6,696 nt of DNA from Candidatus Nitrosopumilus sp. GTDB taxonomy: Archaea; Thermoproteota; Nitrososphaeria; Nitrososphaerales; Nitrosopumilaceae. The position numbers and the translations under genes are program-made. The stretch lies in the NCBI GenBank assembly GCA_013002265.1, contig JABDKK010000144.1, positions 1 to 6,696 of the forward strand, written 5' to 3'. This document shows positions 1 to 6,117 of the stretch, one piece after another (within the stretch, counting starts at the first letter, position 1; each line of letters starts with the position of its first letter). The notes beneath the pieces were generated by a model. The model was not told where the DNA came from, did no database searches, and saw only the letters and a program-made list of their open reading frames with translations.

Positions 1-2
1 CA

Positions 3-802
3 TATCCAATCATTACAAAAGAAGGTAAATCTCATAGAATTCGAGTAGGAACCACCATACGAGAACCTAACAGTGAGTAACTATTCTTATTGTATAATCA
101 AAAACCAGAAAATACTTGAGAAGCATCAAAAAATGACATCCAATCTACTTCAAAAACTGTTCAACCCTTAAGACAGATAACTATCATTCCAATTGATTCT
201 AATTCAAAAATGATTTCACTAAATTCTGAAAATGCTGATTATGTGATGAATAATACATTCACAACAACTAGTATTGGTCAAAAAAAAGTTATTCAAAATT
301 AGATTCATTTTCAAAATAGAAACTTTTCAAGTTCTAATGCTTGGGGAATAATTAATGATTTAGGGTATTTCTCAATGATTGGGATTATGAATAATTCTCA
401 AAAAATCATGTATCGTGAACGGGAAACTATTTTTTATTGGATATTTTAAAATCCATCCAAAAAATTTATGATCAATTTGAATATGCTCAAAGGATACTCA
501 TTAAATATTACCATCATAACTTCCAAAATTATGAATTCAAAACATGGGATGTTGCCGACAAATATCATCTTATTGAGAAAAATGTTGAAGTATAGGGCTT
601 TATGATTGAACGAATAATTCCATTACATTCATTAAATTCCAAAGCATTGGTAGGTTTTATTCTGGAAGAAATTGCATGTGCATGTAATTGAACTGTGGAT
701 GAAGGAGAATTTTAACAATTGATAGAACAAGAAATAAAAAAATACCTGATGTCTCACCTGAATGAAAATTAAAAATTACTCGAACAAATGAAAAATTTGT
801 GA
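3..802 (+). pseudogene. Decayed gene, probable Schlafen AlbA_2-type nucleic-acid-binding protein (3' part)
   Basis: The 800 bases read as one protein interrupted by in-frame stops at 78, 117 and 300 in one frame, a one-base slip in the T run at 430-435, then stops at 593, 689, 713 and 770 in the next frame, with a plausible natural stop at 800-802. Between the lesions the translation is protein-like (for example ILKSIQKIYDQFEYAQRIL and ALVGFILEEIACACN). The first readable stretch, HRIRVGTTIREPNSE followed by LFLLYNQ, resembles the end of the AlbA_2 (Schlafen-like) domain, where an R-x-G-S/T-x-x-R-x-x-x-x-E-x-L pattern is typical. The remaining part is not recognised. The 5' end lies outside the window. 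The gene converges on mcmA2, with 8 bases between the two stops. That it is a pseudogene is well supported; the AlbA_2 family call rests on one short motif and is tentative. Confidence 0.7.
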
Positions 803-810
803 AATCTGAA

Positions 811-1233
811 TTATATTTTTCTTAATTTGGACACACCTGTTGTGATGTGATCAATAATGGTTGATAATGGGGTTCCTGGTCCAAATACATGATCAACACC
901 TGCCTTTGTTAAATCTTTATGATCTATCTCTGGAATTACACCGCCACCTACAATTAGAACATCTTTAATTCCCTTCTTTTTTACTGCCTTTACTACTCTA
1001 GGGAAAAGTGTGCCATGTGCACCATTAAGTAAACTCATTGCAATTGCATCTACATCTTCATCTTCTGCAATTTGTGCAACTCTCTCTGGAGTGGCAAAAA
1101 GTCCTGAATAGATTACCTCCATTCCTGCATCTCTAAAAGCTCTGCATAGAACTAGTGCCCCTCTGTCGTGACCGTCTAGTCCTAGTTTGGCAACTAATAT
1201 TTTGATACTTCGTGATGCAGCTTTTTGTTTCAT
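811..1233 (-). CDS. mcmA2: Methylmalonyl-CoA mutase small subunit, cobalamin-binding (EC 5.4.99.2)
   Basis: This 140-residue protein is essentially one B12-binding Rossmann-like domain. It has the base-off/His-on signature DxHxxG (D20, H22, G25 in LGLDGHDRG), where H22 is expected to be the lower axial ligand of cobalt. The supporting SxL motif is at S67-L69 and the GGG nucleotide-loop motif at 96-98, followed by the FGPGTP segment (117-122). It must pair with a separate catalytic large subunit, whose gene starts at 6118 on the other strand. Together they interconvert (R)-methylmalonyl-CoA and succinyl-CoA in the cytoplasm, a step of the 3-hydroxypropionate/4-hydroxybutyrate cycle in thaumarchaea. 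The start is ATG, with a TATA-like box about 24 bp upstream, so a leaderless transcript is likely. The length matches stand-alone archaeal small subunits. A B12 domain for another acyl-CoA mutase is possible, but the linked large subunit argues for MCM. Confidence 0.93.
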   Translation of the reverse strand: MKQKAASRSIKILVAKLGLDGHDRGALVLCRAFRDAGMEVIYSGLFATPERVAQIAEDEDVDAIAMSLLNGAHGTLFPRVVKAVKKKGIKDVLIVGGGVIPEIDHKDLTKAGVDHVFGPGTPLSTIIDHITTGVSKLRKI

Positions 1234-1250
1234 GATTGTTTCTGAATTAT

Positions 1251-1262
1251 ATTATTTTAAAG
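1251..1262 (-). promoter_or_regulatory. Probable TATA box of mcmA2
   Basis: On the minus strand the sequence CTTTAAAATAAT is centred about 24 bp before the mcmA2 ATG (1231-1233). This is the spacing expected for an archaeal TATA box driving a leaderless transcript. It lies in the 71-bp gap after the RHH gene, so mcmA2 probably has its own promoter, although read-through from the RHH gene is possible. The region is AT-rich, so chance matches are easy. Confidence 0.45.
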
Positions 1263-1304
1263 GCTTTCCATAGTTTTTCTATACTGAAATTTGATTTTAA
1301 TAAT

Positions 1305-1892
1305 CTAGTAATCATGCTCCCTAAAATCTGCGCCAAGTGCTATTGTTGCAATTACTGTTGATTCTGTTGTCTGACATTTCATTTTTGAATCCGGAATAAA
1401 CTCATTAAATATCTCTTTGAGTAACTGTTCAGTAAATACAGACCAATTAGTTCCTAATTCATGTTGTATAATAAAATGATGTAAAGTTCCCTCTACTCTA
1501 TGATCTGATTTCATTCCTGATGCACGCATGTAGTCTTCTAGAGTTTCAATACATCTCTTTAGATCATAATTACCTTTGATAAATAGAACAGAATCTTTGA
1601 TGATTGGTTTTATCAAGTTAATAATGCCATTGATGTCTTCTGGACTCATATCGAGTCCCAATGTGTCTAGGATTTTTCTTGGTACGGGAATGATGCCTAT
1701 TTTAGTTGCATATCTGTCCCATCGGACATATTTTTCTAAAATTTGTCTTGCCATTACGTTGTGTGAAATATTGTGATTCCTTGCTTCCTCCTCAATCTCT
1801 TCTACCAATTTTACCGGAAGACGATAGGTAACACTACGTGTCTTCTCTTTTTTTGTTGTATGTTTTTGACTCTTAATTGTGCTAGAATCCAA
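1305..1892 (-). CDS. Ribbon-helix-helix domain protein, putative transcriptional regulator
   Basis: This 195-residue protein has a basic tail (1-19), then a ribbon-helix-helix (CopG/Arc-like) pattern: strand SVTYRLP at 20-26, helix at about 27-41 (VKLVEEIEEEARNHN) and a second helix at about 42-58 ending in YVRWD. The remaining ~135 residues form a helical region with the segment IIQHELGTNWSVFTEQLLKE near 143-162; I do not recognise a named domain there. RHH proteins bind operators as dimers through the strand, so a role in transcription is inferred; its target is unknown. The start is TTG at 1890-1892. A stop codon lies directly upstream in frame, the first internal ATG (codon 47) would cut into the RHH fold, and a TATA box sits about 28 bp before this TTG, so the TTG is well supported and probably leaderless. 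It is divergent from the zinc-ribbon gene and upstream of mcmA2. Confidence 0.75.
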   Translation of the reverse strand: MDSSTIKSQKHTTKKEKTRSVTYRLPVKLVEEIEEEARNHNISHNVMARQILEKYVRWDRYATKIGIIPVPRKILDTLGLDMSPEDINGIINLIKPIIKDSVLFIKGNYDLKRCIETLEDYMRASGMKSDHRVEGTLHHFIIQHELGTNWSVFTEQLLKEIFNEFIPDSKMKCQTTESTVIATIALGADFREHDY

Positions 1893-1916
1893 TTATACTC
1901 TAAAGTGGTTAATCTG

Positions 1917-1924
1917 CTTATAAG
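1917..1924 (-). promoter_or_regulatory. TATA box of the RHH gene
   Basis: The palindrome CTTATAAG is centred about 28 bp upstream of the TTG start at 1892. This is close to the ideal archaeal TATA sequence and spacing, so transcription should begin at or very near the start codon. It is the main evidence for choosing the TTG start of the RHH gene. Confidence 0.6.
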
Positions 1925-1944
1925 TTCATGTGAATAAAAATATC

Positions 1945-1962
1945 ATTATCATTTTTGATAAT
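1945..1962. repeat. Perfect 7-bp inverted repeat, possible operator
   Basis: ATTATCA and TGATAAT flank a TTTT spacer. The element lies in the divergent intergenic region, about 20 bp beyond the TATA box of the RHH gene and about 50 bp before the zinc-ribbon gene. A tandem TATCAT-TATCAT overlaps its left arm. The site could bind a dimeric regulator such as the neighbouring RHH protein. In such AT-rich DNA a chance inverted repeat is quite possible, and no bound protein is shown by the sequence. Confidence 0.4.
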
Positions 1963-1972
1963 TTAGAGTAAT

Positions 1973-1992
1973 TCTATTAAAAAGATTAAACT
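1973..1992 (+). promoter_or_regulatory. Possible TATA region of the zinc-ribbon gene
   Basis: Two weak TATA-like boxes overlap here: TATTAAAA at 1975-1982 and GATTAAAC at 1984-1991. The second lies about 25 bp before the TTG at 2013, which would make a leaderless transcript. The first would start RNA near 2001 and leave GAGGG (2003-2007) as a Shine-Dalgarno-like site 5 nt before that TTG. The sequence does not decide between them. Confidence 0.35.
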
Positions 1993-2012
1993 TTTACACC
2001 ATGAGGGAATAG

Positions 2013-2201
2013 TTGCAAAAATGCATAATTCATTTGAAAATGGGACAAAACTGTGAAAACTGTGGAAAATTAATGAAAAACTATGAGCTCTCACACTGTT
2101 CAGATGAGTGTCTCTTAGCATCTATTGCAAACTCTACTTCGCTAATAGATGATCAAAGAAATGCTTTGTCTTGGGATGATAGATCCGATCCTTGGTGTTG
2201 A
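2013..2201 (+). CDS. Small zinc-ribbon protein
   Basis: This 62-residue protein has the metal-binding pattern C14-x2-C17-x11-C29-x3-C33, in the form CENCGK followed by HCSDEC. That is the layout of small archaeal zinc ribbons such as the DUF2116 type, where a CxxCGK knuckle is followed by CSxxC. The tail is acidic (SWDDRSDPWC), with a final cysteine. The function is unknown; such proteins may bind nucleic acid or protein partners. The start is uncertain. TTG at 2013 has GAGGG 5 nt upstream and a stop just before it in frame, while ATG at 2040 would give a 53-residue protein that keeps all four cysteines. It is divergent from the RHH gene, and the M1 peptidase gene follows 48 bp downstream with its own TATA box. 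Confidence 0.7.
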   Translation: MQKCIIHLKMGQNCENCGKLMKNYELSHCSDECLLASIANSTSLIDDQRNALSWDDRSDPWC

Positions 2202-2206
2202 TTTTT
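2202..2206 (+). terminator. Possible oligo-T terminator after the zinc-ribbon gene
   Basis: A run of five T follows the TGA stop directly. Archaeal RNA polymerase often stops at such runs without a hairpin. The run is short, so the support is weak. Confidence 0.25.
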
Positions 2207-2219
2207 AAAATAGAAAATA

Positions 2220-2228
2220 TTCTTAAAG
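2220..2228 (+). promoter_or_regulatory. TATA box of the M1 aminopeptidase gene
   Basis: TTCTTAAAG is centred about 26 bp before the GTG start at 2250. This fits a leaderless archaeal transcript and supports the GTG as the true start. The promoter probably also serves the overlapping small membrane-protein gene. Confidence 0.5.
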
Positions 2229-2249
2229 CCTATCAAAAATAAATTTGTC

Positions 2250-4751
2250 GTGGACGTTACACCAGTCAATTATGAATTAACCTTTGAGCCAAATCTTAAA
2301 AAATTTACTTTTGAAGGAACAGAGGCAGTTTCTGTAATTTGTAAAAAACCCACAAAAAAAATCATTATGGACTGTGCAGAACTAAAGATAAAATCATGCC
2401 AGATAATTTCTGGAGGAAAAAAAATAAAATCTACTCCAAGAACAGATGACAAAAAAGAAGAATTACAAATTACTCTAAATGAGAAAATCAAAGGAAACGT
2501 AACCATTAATCTTACATTTCAAGGAACATTAAATGATAGACTTTTGGGGTTTTATCGTAGTAAGTACACTCAAAATGGAAAGACAAAATATCTGGCCACC
2601 ACCCAGTTTGAGGCAGCAGATGCTAGGCGTGCCTTTCCTTGCTGGGATGAACCCGGAGCAAAAGCAACATTTGAAATTTCAATTATTGCTGAAAATCAAT
2701 TTACTGCAATCTCAAATATGCCAGTAAAATCAAAGAAGAAAATTAAAAATAAAACCATTCACAAATTTTCCAAGACTCCTGTTGTTTCTACATATTTGAT
2801 TTATCTGGGACTTGGAGAGTTTGAATATCTAGCAAGTAAAGTAGGGAAAATTCAGATTAGAATAGTCACCACAAAGGGAAACAAATCCAAAGGGAAATTC
2901 TCACTTGAATTAGGGAAGAAACTGCTTACCTCATATGAAAAATACTTTGGAATAAAATACCCTCTACCTAAGCTAGATCTTATTGCAGTTCCTGATTTTG
3001 CAGCAGGCGCAATGGAGAATTGGGGAGCAATTACCTTTAGAGAGACTATCTTGCTTTATGATCCAAAAACATCATCTACAAAGACAAAACAATTCATTGC
3101 CGAAGTAATTTCTCACGAGATTGCCCATCAGTGGTTTGGAAATCTTGTAACGATGAAGTGGTGGAATGATTTGTGGCTAAATGAGAGTTTTGCTACCTTT
3201 ATGGCCACAAAATTTGTTGACAAGTATTATCCTGAATGGGATTTGTGGGACCAGTTTGTTGAGGATGCAATGAATGTTGCAATGGGTCTCGATTCGCTAA
3301 AGACAACACATCCAATTGATGTCAAAGTTAATTCTCCAGCTGAAATCAGAGAAATTTTTGATGCTATATCCTATGATAAAGGTGGATGCATTCTTAGAAT
3401 GCTTGAACATTATGTTGGAGAACCAAATTTTCAAAAGGGACTGAAAAAATACCTTTCTGATTTTAAATATAAAAATGCAAAAGGACAGGATCTATGGGAT
3501 GCAATTGGAAAAGCATCTAGAATGCCAGTCAGTTTGATGGTAAATTCATGGCTAAAACAGCCAGGATTTCCACTAGTTGAGGTTAATCAAGAAGGAAATA
3601 ACTTGCACCTAAAACAAAAACGTTTCTTGCTTGAAGATGATAAAAAATTCCGAAAAGGCCTTTGGTCCATTCCATTGTCAATTGGATTAGAAAAAGAAAT
3701 ATCCAAAAAATTATTTTCCACAAAATCATTATCTGTAAAACTCCCAAAAAATACTCTTGGGTTTGTTGCAAATTATGGTCGAAAGGGATTTTATCGTGTC
3801 AAATATGATGAAGGAATTTTACTTGATCTAAAGATGTTAGTTGATGAAAAAAGAATTCCTGCAATTGATAGGTGGGCAGTTCAAAATGATTTGTTCTCAC
3901 TTTGTGTTTCAGGAGATGAACATGTAAGTAACTATCTTGACTTTTCTGATGCATATCTTGATGAGAATAGTTATTTAGCATCAGTTAATGTTGCTCATAA
4001 TTTAGCATCATTATACTTTAGAGCATTTGATGAAAAATTTGCAGAAGAAATTCGTACTTATACGTTAAATTACTTCAAAAAATTGTTGTATAGTTTGGGA
4101 TGGGAACCAAAAAAATCAGACAAACACACTGATGTCTTGTTGCGTTCATTTGTAATTTCTTCATTGGGAAAGATGGATGATGATGAAGTCACTGAAGAAG
4201 CCTTAAGAAGATATAACAAATTCTTAAAATACCCTTCATCTTTGTCACCTGATTTAGTAGCTCCAATCTGCTCAATTGCTGCATGGAATGGAAATTCCAA
4301 AACTCATGCTCAATTGACTAAACTTTACAAAACCTCAAAAACCATGGAAGAAAAACTTCGCTTCTTAAGTGCCCTATGCGGTTTCAAAGATAAAAAATTA
4401 CTAATCAAATCACTTGACTTCTCTCAAACCCCCAATGTGCGTTCTCAAAATATGCAGCTACCAATAATGCAAGTTGCAGCAAATCCCTACGGAAAACACG
4501 TATTGTGGCCATGGTTAAAGAAAAATTGGAAAAAATTAAACAAAAAGGTTGGACATGGAAATCCTCTCTTTAACAGGATTGTTGCAAGTATATCATCCGT
4601 TGCAGATGACTCTCAGGAAAAGGAAATAAAATTATTTTTCAAAAAGAATCCAACACCTGGAACGGAGCGAACCCAAGATCAAACTTTGGAGAGAATTAGG
4701 ATAAATTCTAAAATGTTAAGAAGAATGAGAAAAGAATTCAAAGATGGCTAA
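2250..4751 (+). CDS. M1 family zinc aminopeptidase, tricorn-interacting factor F2/F3 type
   Basis: The 833-residue protein removes N-terminal amino acids from peptides, probably finishing proteasome products in the cytoplasm; there is no signal peptide. It shows the full M1 catalytic set: the exopeptidase motif GAMEN (253-257), the zinc site HEIAH (H289, E290, H293) with the third ligand E312 in WLNESFA, and the proton-donor tyrosine Y375 in ISYDKGG. The N-terminal beta domain opens with VNYELTFEP and carries the substrate-binding segment TQFEAADARRAFPCWDEP. The region after about 440 is a second beta domain, and a helical C-terminal domain completes the protein, with a length close to other F2/F3 factors. 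The start is GTG with a TATA box at the leaderless distance; VNYEL sits at the usual family N-terminus. Substrate preference cannot be read from the sequence. The 3' end overlaps the next gene by 8 nt. Confidence 0.95.
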   Translation: MDVTPVNYELTFEPNLKKFTFEGTEAVSVICKKPTKKIIMDCAELKIKSCQIISGGKKIKSTPRTDDKKEELQITLNEKIKGNVTINLTFQGTLNDRLLGFYRSKYTQNGKTKYLATTQFEAADARRAFPCWDEPGAKATFEISIIAENQFTAISNMPVKSKKKIKNKTIHKFSKTPVVSTYLIYLGLGEFEYLASKVGKIQIRIVTTKGNKSKGKFSLELGKKLLTSYEKYFGIKYPLPKLDLIAVPDFAAGAMENWGAITFRETILLYDPKTSSTKTKQFIAEVISHEIAHQWFGNLVTMKWWNDLWLNESFATFMATKFVDKYYPEWDLWDQFVEDAMNVAMGLDSLKTTHPIDVKVNSPAEIREIFDAISYDKGGCILRMLEHYVGEPNFQKGLKKYLSDFKYKNAKGQDLWDAIGKASRMPVSLMVNSWLKQPGFPLVEVNQEGNNLHLKQKRFLLEDDKKFRKGLWSIPLSIGLEKEISKKLFSTKSLSVKLPKNTLGFVANYGRKGFYRVKYDEGILLDLKMLVDEKRIPAIDRWAVQNDLFSLCVSGDEHVSNYLDFSDAYLDENSYLASVNVAHNLASLYFRAFDEKFAEEIRTYTLNYFKKLLYSLGWEPKKSDKHTDVLLRSFVISSLGKMDDDEVTEEALRRYNKFLKYPSSLSPDLVAPICSIAAWNGNSKTHAQLTKLYKTSKTMEEKLRFLSALCGFKDKKLLIKSLDFSQTPNVRSQNMQLPIMQVAANPYGKHVLWPWLKKNWKKLNKKVGHGNPLFNRIVASISSVADDSQEKEIKLFFKKNPTPGTERTQDQTLERIRINSKMLRRMRKEFKDG

Positions 4752-5151
4752 AAAACTTGGTCCTCCTATTGTACTCGGAGTGATCACAATACTTGCAATT
4801 GTATTTCTTACCGGTGGTGGAACTGATGATAAAGACATACTGCGAGAAATTTTTCAAGTTAATGCCGTATACTATGAATCAGGGCATGTTGAAGTTTCTT
4901 TTTTAGATAAATCTTCTAAAACAAACTCAGTTGTTATGGAAATTCTTGGAATGGATGAAACATTTCAAAAATCTTTTACTGGTTCAGAATTTATAGAAAT
5001 CATTGCCTTTCCAAATCCTCCAAAATATGGTTGGGAAATTCATCCCATAGTCTTAGATGTTGATCATAACGAGTTGGGTCACATTCAATTAAAGACTGAA
5101 GTCCATATACAAGGAGATCCCTCCCCACCAGTAATTTATTCAAGACCATAG
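4744..5151 (+). CDS. Small membrane-anchored protein of unknown function
   Basis: This 135-residue protein is not recognised. It begins with a short basic end (MAKK), then one hydrophobic segment at about 8-23 (PIVLGVITILAIVFLT) and a Gly-rich turn, which is a signal anchor or uncleaved signal peptide. The remaining ~110 residues would then face outside the membrane. They are acidic and beta-rich in appearance, with no cysteines, and end in a proline-rich tail (GDPSPPVIYSRP). The ATG overlaps the end of the aminopeptidase gene by 8 nt, so the two are probably on one transcript and translationally coupled. That does not prove a shared function, since the peptidase looks cytoplasmic. No lipobox or catalytic motif is visible. 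Confidence 0.75.
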   Translation: MAKKLGPPIVLGVITILAIVFLTGGGTDDKDILREIFQVNAVYYESGHVEVSFLDKSSKTNSVVMEILGMDETFQKSFTGSEFIEIIAFPNPPKYGWEIHPIVLDVDHNELGHIQLKTEVHIQGDPSPPVIYSRP

Positions 5152-5164
5152 ATCTAACACAAGA

Positions 5165-5169
5165 TTTTT
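5165..5169 (+). terminator. Possible oligo-T terminator before meaB
   Basis: A run of five T lies 14 nt after the stop of the small membrane-protein gene, in the 44-bp gap before meaB. It could end the peptidase transcript. I see no clear TATA box for meaB in the gap, so read-through into meaB is equally possible. Confidence 0.25.
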
Positions 5170-5195
5170 GTGCACCCGTAAAACTTTACTGTGTA

Positions 5196-6113
5196 ATGGA
5201 TTTGTTGCCTGATCTAAAGAAAGGAAAACGCGGAGCAATTGCAAAAGCAATCTCTCTTGTAGAAAATAATCCTAATGAAGCAAAAAATCTGATAAAAAAG
5301 ATTTTCAAAGATACTGGAAATTCTATTATTATAGGAATTACAGGACCTGCTGGTGCTGGAAAGAGTTCTTTGATTAATACTACAAGTGTTGCCCTAAAAA
5401 AATTGGGAACAAAGCCAGCAGTACTTGCAATTGATCCTTCTAGTCATGTCACTGGTGGAGCCATTTTAGGCGATAGAGTTAGAATGACTGAATCTACTGA
5501 TTCAGGAACATACATTCGAAGTATTGCATCAAGAGGCTCAACTGGAGCTGTGTCACATTCCTTGCGAAATAGTATTCGTGTTTTAGAATATGCTGGATTT
5601 AATCCAATAATTATTGAAAGTGTGGGTGCAGGCCAGACTGAAGTTGAAATATCAACTATTGCAGACATTACTGTTGTAGTCTTTAACCCCAATACTGGTG
5701 ATAGCATACAGACCATCAAAGCAGGATTGACTGAAATTGGTGATATCTACCTTGTAAATAAAAGCGACCTTAGTGGGACAAACCAACTTTTTGATGCTGT
5801 ACGAGATTTTATTGGAGCAACTGAGCGAAACCCTGTAATTCTTAAAACTTCTGTAAAGAAAAATACTGGAATCAAAGAGTTTGCAAAAACTCTCAAAGAT
5901 ATGATGGCAGCAAAAAAGAAAATAAAGAAAGAAAAAGATCAAGAACGACTAATAGCCGAACTCAAAGATATTGTTTTAAATAACATTGATGAAAAGATTG
6001 AGGAGATGCTAGATTCCAATAAAACATTTTTAACATATGTGAAAAAATTACAATCAAAAACTATGAATCCATTTGATGCAGGAGATAAAATTACAAAAAC
6101 GTTAATGAAGTGA
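5196..6113 (+). CDS. meaB: MeaB/ArgK-type G3E GTPase, methylmalonyl-CoA mutase chaperone
   Basis: This 305-residue P-loop GTPase belongs to the MeaB (ArgK, MMAA) family, which gates cobalamin delivery to methylmalonyl-CoA mutase and protects or reactivates the enzyme using GTP. Visible motifs: Walker A GPAGAGKS at 50-57; LAIDPSS at 77-83 and ILGDRVRM at 90-97, both family hallmarks; the ESVGAGQTE switch at 141-149 (ETVGVGQSE in bacterial MeaB); and the guanine-specificity motif NKSD at 188-191. A Lys-rich helical C-terminal part (about 228-305) corresponds to the dimerisation region. It is slightly shorter than bacterial MeaB (about 330 residues). The start is ATG. It lies 4 nt before mcmA1 and is surely co-transcribed with it. 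Older annotations call this family LAO/AO transport ATPase; that name is misleading, and the mutase linkage favours MeaB. Confidence 0.93.
   Translation: MDLLPDLKKGKRGAIAKAISLVENNPNEAKNLIKKIFKDTGNSIIIGITGPAGAGKSSLINTTSVALKKLGTKPAVLAIDPSSHVTGGAILGDRVRMTESTDSGTYIRSIASRGSTGAVSHSLRNSIRVLEYAGFNPIIIESVGAGQTEVEISTIADITVVVFNPNTGDSIQTIKAGLTEIGDIYLVNKSDLSGTNQLFDAVRDFIGATERNPVILKTSVKKNTGIKEFAKTLKDMMAAKKKIKKEKDQERLIAELKDIVLNNIDEKIEEMLDSNKTFLTYVKKLQSKTMNPFDAGDKITKTLMK
6107..6113 (+). promoter_or_regulatory. Shine-Dalgarno-like site of mcmA1 inside the meaB end
   Basis: GAAGTGA overlaps the meaB stop codon and lies 4 nt before the mcmA1 ATG. It partly matches the archaeal ribosome-binding consensus (GGAGGTGA). 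An internal operon gene cannot be leaderless, so a site here makes sense, and it favours translational coupling of the two genes. Confidence 0.4.
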
Positions 6114-6117
6114 AAAT

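Noticed and set aside
3..802. Recoding of stop codons (selenocysteine, pyrrolysine or a variant code) in the left-hand gene
   Set aside because: All three stop types occur inside the gene, a frameshift is present too, and neighbouring genes end at normal TAA, TAG and TGA codons. Decay is the simpler explanation.
1..810. RNA gene, CRISPR array or insertion sequence in the left region
   Set aside because: There are no repeat-spacer units, no tRNA-like cloverleaf and no terminal inverted repeats or transposase motifs. The region is explained by the decayed coding sequence.
1576..1776. Plus-strand open frame inside the RHH gene
   Set aside because: It is antisense to the conserved reading, with no recognisable domain or start signal.
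2270..4300. Open frames on both strands inside the aminopeptidase gene (for example 2270-2506, 3583-3771 and 4070-4300 minus; 2533-2727 plus)
   Set aside because: They lie within a gene with complete M1 motifs, their translations show no domain-like pattern, and they lack promoters. They are frame shadows.
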